Below, one piece after another: positions 35,092-44,364 of a DNA stretch of 64,000 nt (position 1 is its first letter; each line of letters opens with the position of its first letter). This DNA comes from Benincasa hispida (Eukaryota > Streptophyta > Magnoliopsida > Cucurbitales > Cucurbitaceae), in the NCBI RefSeq assembly GCF_009727055.1, contig NC_052358.1:42166904-42230903 (forward strand). Reading direction: 5' to 3'. A model generated the notes under the pieces. The model saw nothing but the letters and a program-made list of their open reading frames with translations, did not search any database and was not told where the DNA came from. A program made the position numbers and the translations under genes.

Positions 35092-36990
35092 TTTTATGTC
35101 CTAAAACTTGTGGTTTATAAACAATAAACTCATTCTGTAAATCGATAAATTTATTATTGAATATATGAATTGCTTATTTCTTTTTAGAAATAAATCCAAT
35201 AAACTAAAAGATTCATGACTATTATATGAGTACGTGAACTTTATGTGGAGACATAAGAGTGGATCAGGTTTAAGTAAATAGTCAAAGTGATCTGTAGTAT
35301 AAGAATAAGGTTGGGTGTCTTATTCTGATAACACTATCGGATGCAGCCCACTCTGTAGTTGTTACAAGGAGTTGTAAACTGCTACAAACGAAGTGATCCT
35401 GATTCGTTCATGTGGTGACATGAGGAGTGGGGGCATTCTGTGCAATGAGTTTGCATAAGATCAAACCAAGAAATAAGTCACTTTTACTTTATAACGTTGT
35501 TTACTATTTAAGACTGCAAGGATGACCTAGGTAACTTGACCTTAATCCTGAGCTAACTATGAACTCCTGTTTATTCGAGATTATCTTTAGATTTGCATGG
35601 GTGAGGGTTGGCTCAACAACATCGACGCAATAAGCCTCCCATTTCAGGGTTAAGATCGGGTAGATAGCTGGGGACATAGGGTGTAAGACGGAATTCACTC
35701 CTACCAGCTTTTAAGATAGTAGAGAGGTTGTTCCCTTAATTGCTGATTCTGGGTCTTGAACAAGGGGCCCCACCCTCTCATTGGCCCGAGAAGGACTCGA
35801 TTTGGTGATCAGATCACAAACCAATTGTTCATTAAAGGATCAGTGGGACTTAAGGAACAAGAGGTAATCTTGGGAGTAAAACAACCTTTTGGCCCAGTCG
35901 TAATTACGAAAAACCTGTGAAGGGTTAACTTACTAATTATGGTTATATCAAGTGAACACAATATATCTACAGTGAGGGGAGTGCAACTACTAGGCTTTAG
36001 TGGAGTGACCCGGTAGTTAATGAATGGGGATTAATTTAGTGTAAAGAGTTTAGCCAATCAATCTCGAATCGTTGGAGCTTATGATTTGTAGGTCCATTAG
36101 GTCCCCTTGCTAGCTCACAAACGAGTTAGCCTTAGAATATCACGATAAGTTTATTTGAAATGTTCAAATTCGAACTAAGGGAATTAGTAATGATATTGTA
36201 TATAATTACACGTTTAATTTTAGAATTAAACGTAATTGGAGAATCGATTAATATATAAATATGATTTGAATATTAATTTCATGAATAGGGATTCTTGGGG
36301 ATGGATTTGGTGAAAAATTAATTTAATAATTGATATTAAATTAATAGAATTAATTAATTAATTTAATTAATTATTAATTATTAGAAATTTTGATTATTGA
36401 ATTAATTTTTGTAAAATTAATGAAATTTCAATTTTAATTACAGAATTAAAATTGGGAAAAGTTTTGATTTTGAAAATCAAAATCAAAATCAAAATCAACA
36501 GGGAAATGTGGGATTTTCCCACTTTCAAACAAGAAGGTTAGTCACCTTCTTACACACAATTTCACCATTAAATTCAAGGAGTACCTGGAATCACTTGAAG
36601 TGATCAGTTTTGCATGAGTCATGTAATAAAACTACTCTTGATTGAGTGGAAAAGCGAATGCAATTGTTGAATTCTTGAGTTTTTTGAAGGTTGAAGAAGT
36701 TATTCTTCAACAAGCTGAAAAACCAGAAAACCTCTCCTCCAATTCCCTAAGTTTAAGCTTGTTTTGAGTCCCATAACCCAATTTAAGGCTTTTAAAGAAT
36801 AGTAGGGAAGTTCTAGTGGTAGTCCACAATAAGAATTGAAGAAGATTGCAGCTGAATTTCGAGTTTGAAGAGGATCTTCAAAGGTATGTTATGAAATCCT
36901 CTTGATACCCATGAACATGCTTAATTTGATGTCAAAAGCAAGGAATTAGAATGCTTAATGATCCTATTTTTCTTCCGCTGCATGTTTCTT
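35092..36990 (+). mobile_element. Copia LTR (LTR 'D')
   Basis: A polypurine tract marks its start at 35092. The first part resembles LTR 'C'; 36565-36930 matches LTR 'E' (27.9-28.25 kb), including the CAAAGGTATGTTATG site (GT at 36884). A stretch of TTAATTAATTAATT-type DNA and a (AATCAA)n-like run lie at 36330-36500. It is joined near 36990 to integrase sequence of another copy. Confidence 0.7.
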
Positions 36991-37009
36991 TAAACCAAAG
37001 ACCTCAATA

Positions 37010-38350
37010 GGATTGAGAGGTTGGTTAAGAGTGGACTTCTAAACTAGTTAGAAGATAGCTCCTTACCTCCATGTGAATCTTGTCTTGAAGGTAAGATGAC
37101 CAAAAGATATTTTATTGGAAAAGGTCTTAGAGCCAAAGAACCCTTAGAGCTAGTACATTCAGACCTTTGTGGTCCAACGAATGTTAAAGCGAAAAGAGGG
37201 TATGAATATTTCATCTGCTTCATCGATGATTATTCAAGATATGACTACATTTACCTAATGCATCATAAGTCCGAAACACTTGAAAAGTTCAAGGATATAA
37301 GGCAGAGATTGAGAACCAATTAGGTAAAATGATTAAAACACTTTGATTAGATCAAGGTGATGAGTATATGGACTTAAAGTTTTAGGACTATTTGATAGAA
37401 CACGAAATTCAGTTACAACTCACAACACCTCGCATTCCTCAATAGAATGGTGTAGCATAAAAGAGAAATAGAACCCTGTTGGACATGGTTCATTCTATAA
37501 TGAGTTATGCTCAGTTGCCAAGTTCTTTTTGGGGTCACGCAGTAGAGACTGTAGTTTATGTATTGAACATGGGTGTAACGACCCGAGTTCAGGAGGGGTA
37601 CATGAATGAACCGGTATCACATCTGAATGAGAGGGATCCTGAGGACATGAAAGTATGGTTAAGAAAGGCTTAAAATAATTGAAAATTATTACCTATACCA
37701 ATAAGGTGCACCTTCATTTTAGGTAGCTCAATCATAAGAACTCCAAAGTTAAGCGTGCAAGGGAGGAAGGGAGGATGACATAGCCAGGTCGTAGGGGACG
37801 TAGGGGAATGTCGGGGCCATTAGGGGCCGAATCCTGGGCCTGGGGTGTTACAGAGGATGACTTAGCTAGGTCGCAAGACGCAGGGGAATGCTGAGCCATC
37901 AGGGGCCGAATCCGGATTCCGAATTCTGAGCCTGGGGTGTTACAATGGGTCTGTCAAAAAGTGTTTCAGAAACACCTTACGAGTTATGGAGAGAACATAA
38001 AGGTAGTTTACATCACTTCAAGATTTGGGGACGCCCAACACATGTGTTGGTGAAAAATCTGAAGAAACTAGACGTCGTTCAAAAGTATGCATATTTGTAG
38101 GCTATCCTAAAGAGACAAAAGGTGGTTACTTTTATGATCCTCAAGAAGATAAAGTAAGCTAGTATTAAGTGAAATGTCTAAAGAAACTAAGATAGATCAA
38201 CAAGAGTTGTTGATCAAGCAGGTCCTTCAACAAGAGTTGTTGATGAAACTAGTACTTCACATCCTTTTCAAGAGTTGAGAATGCATTGACATTAATGGGA
38301 GGATTATGCAACAGCCTGATTGGTACATGGGTTTATCTGAAACTCAGATC
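37010..38350 (+). pseudogene. Copia integrase, interrupted
   Basis: Left part: CESCLEGKMTKRYF (end of the GAG-pre-integrase zinc region), then LELVHSDLCGP, FICFIDDYSRY and HKSETLEKF of the integrase core. A stop occurs at 37321. Further on, the IMRTPQQNG-type site is damaged, and the ...YVLNM stretch is interrupted at 37573 by an insertion. The reading resumes at 37945 with SKSVSETPYELW. Integrase would join element cDNA to host DNA; this copy is dead. Confidence 0.8.
37574..37944. mobile_element. 371-bp LTR-like insertion with 5-bp duplication
   Basis: It begins TGTAACGACCCGAG and ends GGGGTGTTACA, giving TG...CA ends that are inverted (TGTAAC/GTTACA). ATGGG flanks it on both sides (37569-37573 and 37945-37949). 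TGTAACGACCC / GGGTGTTACA ends are those of certain Ty3/gypsy (Tekay/Del-like) LTRs. Its right half is two copies of an 82- to 92-bp unit (37771-37852 and 37853-37944), each ending GGGGTGTTACA. It is a solo LTR shortened by internal deletion, or a very small non-autonomous LTR element. Confidence 0.85.
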
Positions 38351-38449
38351 ATCATACTTGATGATGAATTAGTGGATCCATTGACTTTCAAACAAGCAAT
38401 GGAAGATGTGGATAAGAACTAGTGGTTAAAAGCCATGGACCTCAAAATG

Positions 38450-39290
38450 TAGTTCAGTCTGGAATCTTGTAGATCAACCAGAAGGGGTAAAATCCATTGG
38501 TTGCAAGTGGATATACAAGAGAAAGTGAGACAAAACTGGTAAGGTACAGACTTACAAAACTAGACTCATGGCAAAAGGGTTTACCCAAAGAGAGGGGGTA
38601 GACTATGAAGAAACCTTCTCTCCGGTTGCCATGATCAAGTCTGTTAGGATACTCTTATCCATTGCCACTTTTTATGATTATGAAATCTGGCAAATGGATG
38701 TCAAGACAACTTTTTTGAATGGCTATCTTGAAGTGAGTATATATATGTCTCAACCAGAGGGGTTTATTGAACAGGGTCAAGAGCAAAAGTTTTGCAAGCC
38801 TGATAAATCCATTTATGGGTAAAAACAAGCATCTCGATCCTGGATTATGAGATTTCATATTGCAATCAAATCTTATGACTTTGAACAGAACGTTAGTGAA
38901 CCTTGTGTTTACAAGAAGATTGTCAACAAAACTATAGCTTTTCTGGTTCTATATGTTGATGATATTCTACTCATAGGAACTAAAGTAGAATTTATTGTTG
39001 ACGTTAAGAGATGGGTAGCTACTCAATTCAAAATGAAAGATTTGGGAGAAGCACAATATGTTCTTGGGATCTAAATAGTTCGGAGTCACAAGGATAGAAC
39101 TTAGCATTATCTCAAGCATCTTATATAGACAAGATGTTGTCTAGATATAAAATATATAATTTCAAGAAAGGTATGTTATCTTTTAGGTACGGAATTCATT
39201 TTTCTAAAGAAAAATATCCTAAGACACCTCAAGAGGTTGAGATAATGAACGAAATCTATATGCATCAGCCGTAGGGAGTTTAATGTATGC
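38450..39290 (+). pseudogene. Copia reverse transcriptase, interrupted
   Basis: The frame at 38568-38822 reads MAKGFTQREGVDYEETFSPV, then IWQMDVKT.FLNGYLE and EGF. A stop replaces the residue after SIYG (38822). The frame 38847-39074 continues with VLYVDDILLIG, so the YVDD catalytic box is intact in this copy, and ends QFKMKDLGEAQYVLGI before a stop. RT would copy element RNA into DNA. Breaks: at least two stops plus the insertion at 39294. Confidence 0.85.
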
Positions 39291-39293
39291 CAT

Positions 39294-40800
39294 TGATAGC
39301 ACCGAAAATGTGCTATCTTCTTCTACTTAACTCGGGGTTGTTTAGCTACTTAAATTGGTTAAATTGATTATTTTGTAGGACTTGAGTGTATAAGCAGTCA
39401 AATTAAGCGTTCGGGACAAAAATACGTTAAAATGATGAAGTTAGGAGTCGAATCAAACAAACGAAGAAGGAATAAAGAATTTTGCCCTACCGAGCGTTGC
39501 AACGCTCTTCATATGCTTAAGTCCAATACTAGCTCAACGTTGGAAGACAGAATGCTTGGATATAGGGCAGTGTTGCAACGCTCCGAAGATGTCCTACCAC
39601 CACCATCACACCGTTGCTCAATGCTTCACTTCAACACTCTCAGACAGAATAGAGAGCGTTGCAACGCTACGTAGTTTTACAGACAATCAACCTTAGCGCA
39701 TGTGCAACCAAGCATCAAAGCAATGCTATAACGCTCAACACAATTGCATCGTAGCGTTGTAATGCTATAGTGTTGCGACATTGCGATAATTCTATAAAAA
39801 GGTCATTTGGGTCAACCGATTACATCACAACACTTACACTCAATTTTAAGCGCCACCACCTTATTCCAGCTCAGTTTTAACCTACCTTTTCACTAGAATT
39901 TTGTAGTAATTTCTTCTCCTTTGAATATTGTATTGATTTTGAAGATGTTTCGTGGCTGAAGGGTAAGAACTTAGCTTGGGTTTTGTAGTTTGATTTTGTT
40001 CCAATTCGATTCTTGAGACTTTGTTATGTAATTATGTGAGTTTATTCTAAATTTATGAGAATTTATCTTGTGCTTATTCTTCAATTGTCTTGCATAGGAT
40101 AATCTAACAAATTAGCTATGCATGTATAATTAATTGCTTTGATTGGCCCTAATTTGTAATCGTTAGGTAGACGTCACCTAGAAGTAAGGGTTAAGTTAGT
40201 TTGTTGTGTTAAATTAGGATTCCATTTAGCAAGCATTTACTTTCTAACTTAGATATTTCTCGCTTAATTAATTGGTTAGACGATGAAAATAAATTATTTG
40301 GCTTAGCTTTTTCTTGAATCTTAATGCTTGTTGATTGATAGATTAGTTGAGGATTCTCGCATTTCCTTTAATTAACTTGATTTTATGGATCCCCACCCCC
40401 GATTACTTCCTACAAGTACCAATTTTTGAGGAATCCAAATCGACTCTCTATGCTTTGACCCCACACTTGTCGCTTGTACTACTAGTTAGTATAAGTAGTT
40501 AGTTCGATGCATTTATAATTTCTCTATCATTCCTATTTAATTTTGCAATTAATTTATTATTATATTTTATTTGTATGAAATTAGTTACTATAATTTGTTC
40601 TTGAAATTAATTGCTCGCATTTGATTATTTAGGTTGATGATGAACAACTATAGAAGGACCGAGTTATGTCTGTGGGGTCGAGAAATAGAGGATTCCAACT
40701 CCCAGTTGCAGGCCAAACAAGTATGGGTAAATCCAGAGGCATGGATTGGCTTATTTGTGTAGCACGGGTTCACGAACACGGTGAATCTGGTGGCCTACTA
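39294..40800. mobile_element. 1507-bp LTR-like insertion with 5-bp duplication
   Basis: GCCAT flanks both sides (39289-39293 and 40801-40805). Removing the segment joins the RT end (SLMYA) to the expected MLCTRPDICYA. The left end is TGATAGCACC..., the start of many Ty3/gypsy LTRs, with an 8-bp perfect inverted repeat (GATAGCAC 39295-39302 / GTGCTATC 39310-39317). The right end is CTACTA. A TATA box (CTATAAAAAGG) lies at 39792-39802, preceded by four spaced AGCGTTGCAACGCT-type palindromes. No coding frame: 39432-39674 is low-information. Probably a solo LTR or a small non-autonomous LTR element. Confidence 0.8.
39493..39766. promoter_or_regulatory. Four spaced 14-bp palindromes upstream of a TATA box
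   Basis: AGCGTTGCAACGCT is perfect at 39493-39506 and 39655-39668. One-sided variants lie at 39569-39582 (AGTGTTGCAACGCT) and 39753-39766 (AGCGTTGTAATGCT). Starts are 76, 86 and 98 bp apart, and the last is about 26 bp before the TATA box. This placement suggests an upstream element in the U3 part of the putative LTR; function is inferred. Confidence 0.5.
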
Positions 40801-41410
40801 GCCATGTTGTGTACTCGTCCTGACATATGCTATGCAATTAGAATCGTCAACAGATATCAGTCCAATCTTGGATATGATCATTGGACTGCCATTAAAAAAA
40901 TCCTCAAGTATCTTCGAAGAACAAAGGATTATATGCTTGTATATGGTGCTAAATATTTAATCCTTATTAGAGACACTGATTCTGACTTTCAGACCGATAT
41001 AGATTCTAGGAAATCTACTTCGGGGTCAATATTCATTCTGAACGAAGGAGCTATAGTGTGGAGGGGTATAAAGTAAAGTTGTATTGCTGACTCCACCATA
41101 GAAGCTGAGTATGTAGCTTCATGTGAAGCAACCAAAGAAGCAGTATGACTCAGAAAGTTCCTGACTGATTTGGAAGTAATTCCAAATATGCATCTGTCGA
41201 TTACTCTGTATTGTGATAATAGTAGAGTATTTGTCAACTTAAAGGAACCTAGAGCCATAAGCCTGGGAAACACATCGAGCGCAAGTACTATTTCATCAGG
41301 GAGATCGTACATCGAGGAGACGTGATTGTCATGCATATTGCCTCTGAAGACAACTTGGTTGATCCATTTACAAAGACCCTCTTGACTAAAGTGTTCGAGA
41401 GTCACCTAAT
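40801..41410 (+). pseudogene. Copia RNase H, broken
   Basis: It reads MLCTRPDICYAIRIVNRYQS, YDHWTAIKKILKYLRRTKDYML, DTDSDFQTDIDSRKSTSGSIF and IVWRGIK before a stop at 41074. It then continues past stops and shifts with IAD.T.EAEYVAS.EATKEAV, LYCDNS-like text and ADPFTKTL-like text. RNase H removes the RNA strand during reverse transcription; the stop separates the catalytic residues. Confidence 0.8.
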
Positions 41411-41559
41411 GGAATTAGGACTGTGAGATAGATAGAACTAATGCAAGTGGGAGAAGTACTGGTTACAAAGACCCTCTCGACTAAAGTGTTCGAGGGTCAC
41501 CTAGTGGAACTAGGACTGTGAGATAGATAGAACTAGTGCAAGTGGGAGAAGTACTGAGT
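41370..41559. repeat. 95-bp tandem duplication at the copia pol end
   Basis: ACAAAGACCCTCTTGACTAA starts at 41370 and again, with few changes, at 41465. Both copies include GTGTTCGAG.GTCACCTA, GGA..TAGGACTGTGAGATAG and GCAAGTGGGAGAAGTACTG. The second copy leads into GTATCTGATACCCTAG. Confidence 0.85.
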
Positions 41560-41679
41560 ATCTGATACCCTAGTTTATAGCCTCAAGCACCTTGATCTCA
41601 CTTCCTCTTGAAATGAACTTAAAACCAATCAAATGAACACATCCAAAATGGTCCCAGAGCACCCATCGATATCCTCTAA

Positions 41680-42050
41680 CTAGCTAATAGGATTCCACGA
41701 AGCATCCCCATTTGGCTTCCACCAATTGATAGGTAGAGGGTTCCTTCAAACAGTTAAGGCCAAAGTTAGATGAAGACATTCTTTTCACAAGGTATTTCTT
41801 AATTCCCATAAGGGCATAATCAAAGAGACAGTATTTCATTGATGTATTTGAAAATTGACAAGCTGATGATATAAAAGTCAGATTAAACTCTATAGAACAA
41901 CACTTGTGTCTGGCCTTCCAAATCTTCCAAGCAATAACCACAATCTTACCAAGTTCTTAATGAGAACTTCGTTCAATGAGCCAACACCAAAAATCTAGAT
42001 TGTCTCATCTAGTCTTGTTTCCATAGAGAGAATCCACATTTGTTTCAAAG
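41680..42050 (-). pseudogene. Probable LINE (non-LTR) retrotransposon 3' remnant
   Basis: The minus-strand reading includes IVVIAWKIWKARHKC, a phrase typical of the C-terminal region of plant LINE ORF2 and related zf-RVT/RNase H pieces, and ends LVEAKWGCFVESY. Only about 85 residues (41941-41684) are open. No poly(A) tail or target duplication was seen, and the copia pol end lies next to it. Assignment is by motif memory only. Confidence 0.4.
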
Positions 42051-42199
42051 AAAGTGGGGGCAAATGTCCTTCACAACCTGACATTTCCATGATGTACTAG
42101 ATAAAAATGATACTCTATAGCAAATAAATAAAGATATAAACTAAGTTCTCTAATAACAAGTGTATGAACATATGCTGGTTGATAGATATCGTGTATGAG

Positions 42200-42660
42200 T
42201 AATATAATTTAATATACTCAATATTTAGAATATTAGTTGACTTATATTTCACAGTTTATACTCTAAGACTTTCATAAATGTATCAATTAAAATTTAAACT
42301 ATTAATTATATCAATTTAAATCCTAAACTTTCATAAGTGTATCAATTTACACTGATTTCGTTCAACAAATTAAATTTTGTGTGAAACATATAATTATTTC
42401 TATTTATTAAACTTCTAAATTTTTATAAGTGAATTATTTTAAACTTTTCTTTAATTACATTTGAAAATCATCTATGCATCAATTGTCTCAAGTGTGGTAG
42501 ACTTTTTCAAATATAGGGTTTTACAAAATGGACAATTAGGGTTGATTTCATGGATATTCCTCGGATTGAAATTCTAACAAAGAATCTAAAACGAATCTAA
42601 CTTTTTTTTAAAGTTTAATTGATACGATTCTTTACACCAAAACATACAATTTTTTAAGTA
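42200..42660. repeat. MITE-derived TTTCATAAGTGTATCAATT region
   Basis: Repeated phrases (TTTCATAAATGTATCAATT at about 42270, TTTCATAAGTGTATCAATT at about 42328, TTTAATTGATACGATTC near 42610) suggest a degraded inverted-repeat element. It belongs to the same general class as sequences at 46010-46400 and 55960-56060. No gene. Confidence 0.4.
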
Positions 42661-42768
42661 GGAAGAGACGAGAAAAATCATTGTTGGAAAGAGGGTTTCT
42701 TTTCTTGTCTTATTTAACGCCGGCTTTGATCAAAATTAGGTTGGCCGGCATGTCCAAGAAGTCAGATG

Positions 42769-42778
42769 ATATATAAAA
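42769..42778 (+). promoter_or_regulatory. TATA box of the chitinase-like gene
   Basis: GATATATAAAATC sits 77-86 bp before the ATG at 42855, in the right place and orientation for the core promoter. Evidence is position and sequence only. Confidence 0.55.
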
Positions 42779-42854
42779 TCCTCACTTCAAAAACTTCATG
42801 TTCATCATTATATAATATTCAACCCAATAAGTACTCATACTTACATAATTGAAG

Positions 42855-44364
42855 ATGATGATCAGACCAAATCAGCTTCAATTTCTCTTCTTCATCGCTG
42901 CAACTTCACTTCTATGCTTCACTAAGTTCTGCTGTAAGCCAAATCTCGAACAATACTTGTATATATCTTGAACTACAATATCATCTTTTTGCAATTTATC
43001 TAATAGTTATATTATTGACCGAGTGGATTGTAAAAAGATAGATGCAATCTTAGATGCACCAAGTATTTTCTAATCTCAATGCTTTACTTTTTTTCTTCTT
43101 CCAATTTTGTTAGTTGAATTTTTGTTCACAATCGGGCTAAAATGTTGAGAATGGAAATGATCACTATAAATTTAAAACAATATTATTCTTCATTTATTAC
43201 CTTCTACTTTAATCACATTTTATGAAAAAAAAAAAAAAAAGATTTAGATTGAGTTCATTATTGTGTGTTTGGTTACATTTTCTTAGTGATTTTATTGATA
43301 AATTTGTTTGGTTGCACAATATTCTAAAAGTGATTCTATGAATGGAAAGTTACTTAAAAGTTGATTTCTAGTCAATCATGTTGTAATCACATTTTGAAGA
43401 ATCAACTTTTAAAATGGTTTTTTCACAAAACATTTGAAGTCAATTTGATTATCTATTCCAAAAGTGTTTTTTTGTTTCTAAAATCCAAACAAAATTTTTG
43501 AACCTTTAATCCAAATTACACGCCTTTTCTAAATATGTAGATGGAAAAAAAGTGATGATGGAGTACATCGGAGCAACAGGCGTTCCGATCACCTTCAACA
43601 ACGTCCCGATCTTCGATGACATCGACTTTCATTTCATCCTCAGCTTCGCCATCGATGCAGATCCCTCCGCCAATCCTCAAAATGGGAAGTTCTCCCCCTA
43701 TTGGGAGCCCTCCCTAACCCCAGAATCAGTTGCAGCCATTAAAGCTCAACACCCAAATGTCAAAGCCCTAGCCAGCCTTTCCGGTTGGAGTCTCGACAAC
43801 ATCGTCCTCCGGTGGCGCAACCCTCCAAACCCTAATCTCTGGATCTCCAATGCCTTCTCCACTCTCCAAGACCTCGTTGTCAAATACCACCTCGACGGCA
43901 TCGACGTCGACTACGAGAATTTCCCGAGACATGGCTCCAACTTCGCTTTCTGCATTGGAGAGCTCATAACCCTATTGAAGAACCAAAGTGTAATCTCAGT
44001 AGCCACAATTGCACCGTATTACTCGACGGTGTTGCCGTACTTGGAGCTCTTCCATGGCTATGGGAAGGTGATTGATTTTGTGAACTACCAATTTTATACT
44101 GACAAGGTGACAACTGCAGAGGCGTATTTGAAGAGATTTGAGGTTCGAGCTAAGGAGTTTGGGAGAGGGAAGTTGTTGCCGAGTTATGAGGTGAATGGGA
44201 GAGGGATTCAAGGGGATGCTTTTTTTGAAGCTTTGAGTTTGTTGGATGAAAATGGATTTGATGTTAATGGAGTCATGATCTTCTCTGCAGATGCTTCCTT
44301 GTCCAATGACTTCCATTTTGAGACCAAATCTCAACAATTCTTGCTTAATTCAACTACATCATAA
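42855..44364 (+). CDS. GH18 chitinase 2-like / RuBisCO-associated-type protein
   Basis: Exons 42855-42933 and 43541-44364 (GT-AG intron, phase 1) give 300 residues, the usual size for this branch of glycoside hydrolase family 18. Exon 1 encodes a secretion signal (MMIRPNQLQFLFFIAAT...), so the protein is expected in the apoplast or vacuole. Exon 2 opens with YGKKVMMEYIG; FHFILSFAID follows. The GH18 active-site motif DGIDVDYE is at residues 145-152, with the catalytic acid Glu152 present. Later come VDFVNYQFY and GVMIFSADAS, strands that line the barrel. Relatives such as narbonin and RuBisCO-associated protein often lack activity; here DxxDxDxE is complete, so chitin or a related GlcNAc polymer could be cut, but that is not shown. 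Exon 2 is notably GC-rich in its first half. A 224-bp MITE lies in the intron. Confidence 0.92.
43267..43490. mobile_element. MITE in the intron of the chitinase-like gene
   Basis: Ends are GTTTGGTTACATTTTC and (complement of the right end) GTTTGGATTTTAGAAAC, with internal pairing AAAAGTTGATT / AATCAACTTTT. Size and GTTTGG...CCAAAC ends suit a hAT- or PIF-like MITE; no clear duplication was found. It ends only 50 bp before the exon 2 acceptor. Confidence 0.5.

Larger units (their letters stand above)
37000..41559 (+). mobile_element. Copia pol region carrying two later insertions
   Basis: A truncated copia element with no gag and no 3' LTR. In order it holds GAG-pre-integrase and integrase (37010-38350), RT (38450-39290) and RNase H (40801-41410). 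The integrase and the RT/RNase H junction are each split by a foreign segment (37574-37944 and 39294-40800). Apart from scattered stops, the copia reading continues across both insertions. The 3' end carries a 95-bp tandem duplication. The element is joined to LINE-like DNA at about 41.6 kb. Confidence 0.85.

Noticed and set aside
32625..36990. One simple copia element with LTR 'C' as 5' LTR and LTR 'D' as 3' LTR
   Set aside because: Their 3' halves belong to different subfamilies and the internal part is only a 290-bp pol tail, so they are unlikely to be a pair.
30550..41410. A single continuous copia element from the gag at 30550 to the RNase H at 41410
   Set aside because: Integrase sequence occurs twice (31640-32620 and 37010-38350), so at least two copies are present.
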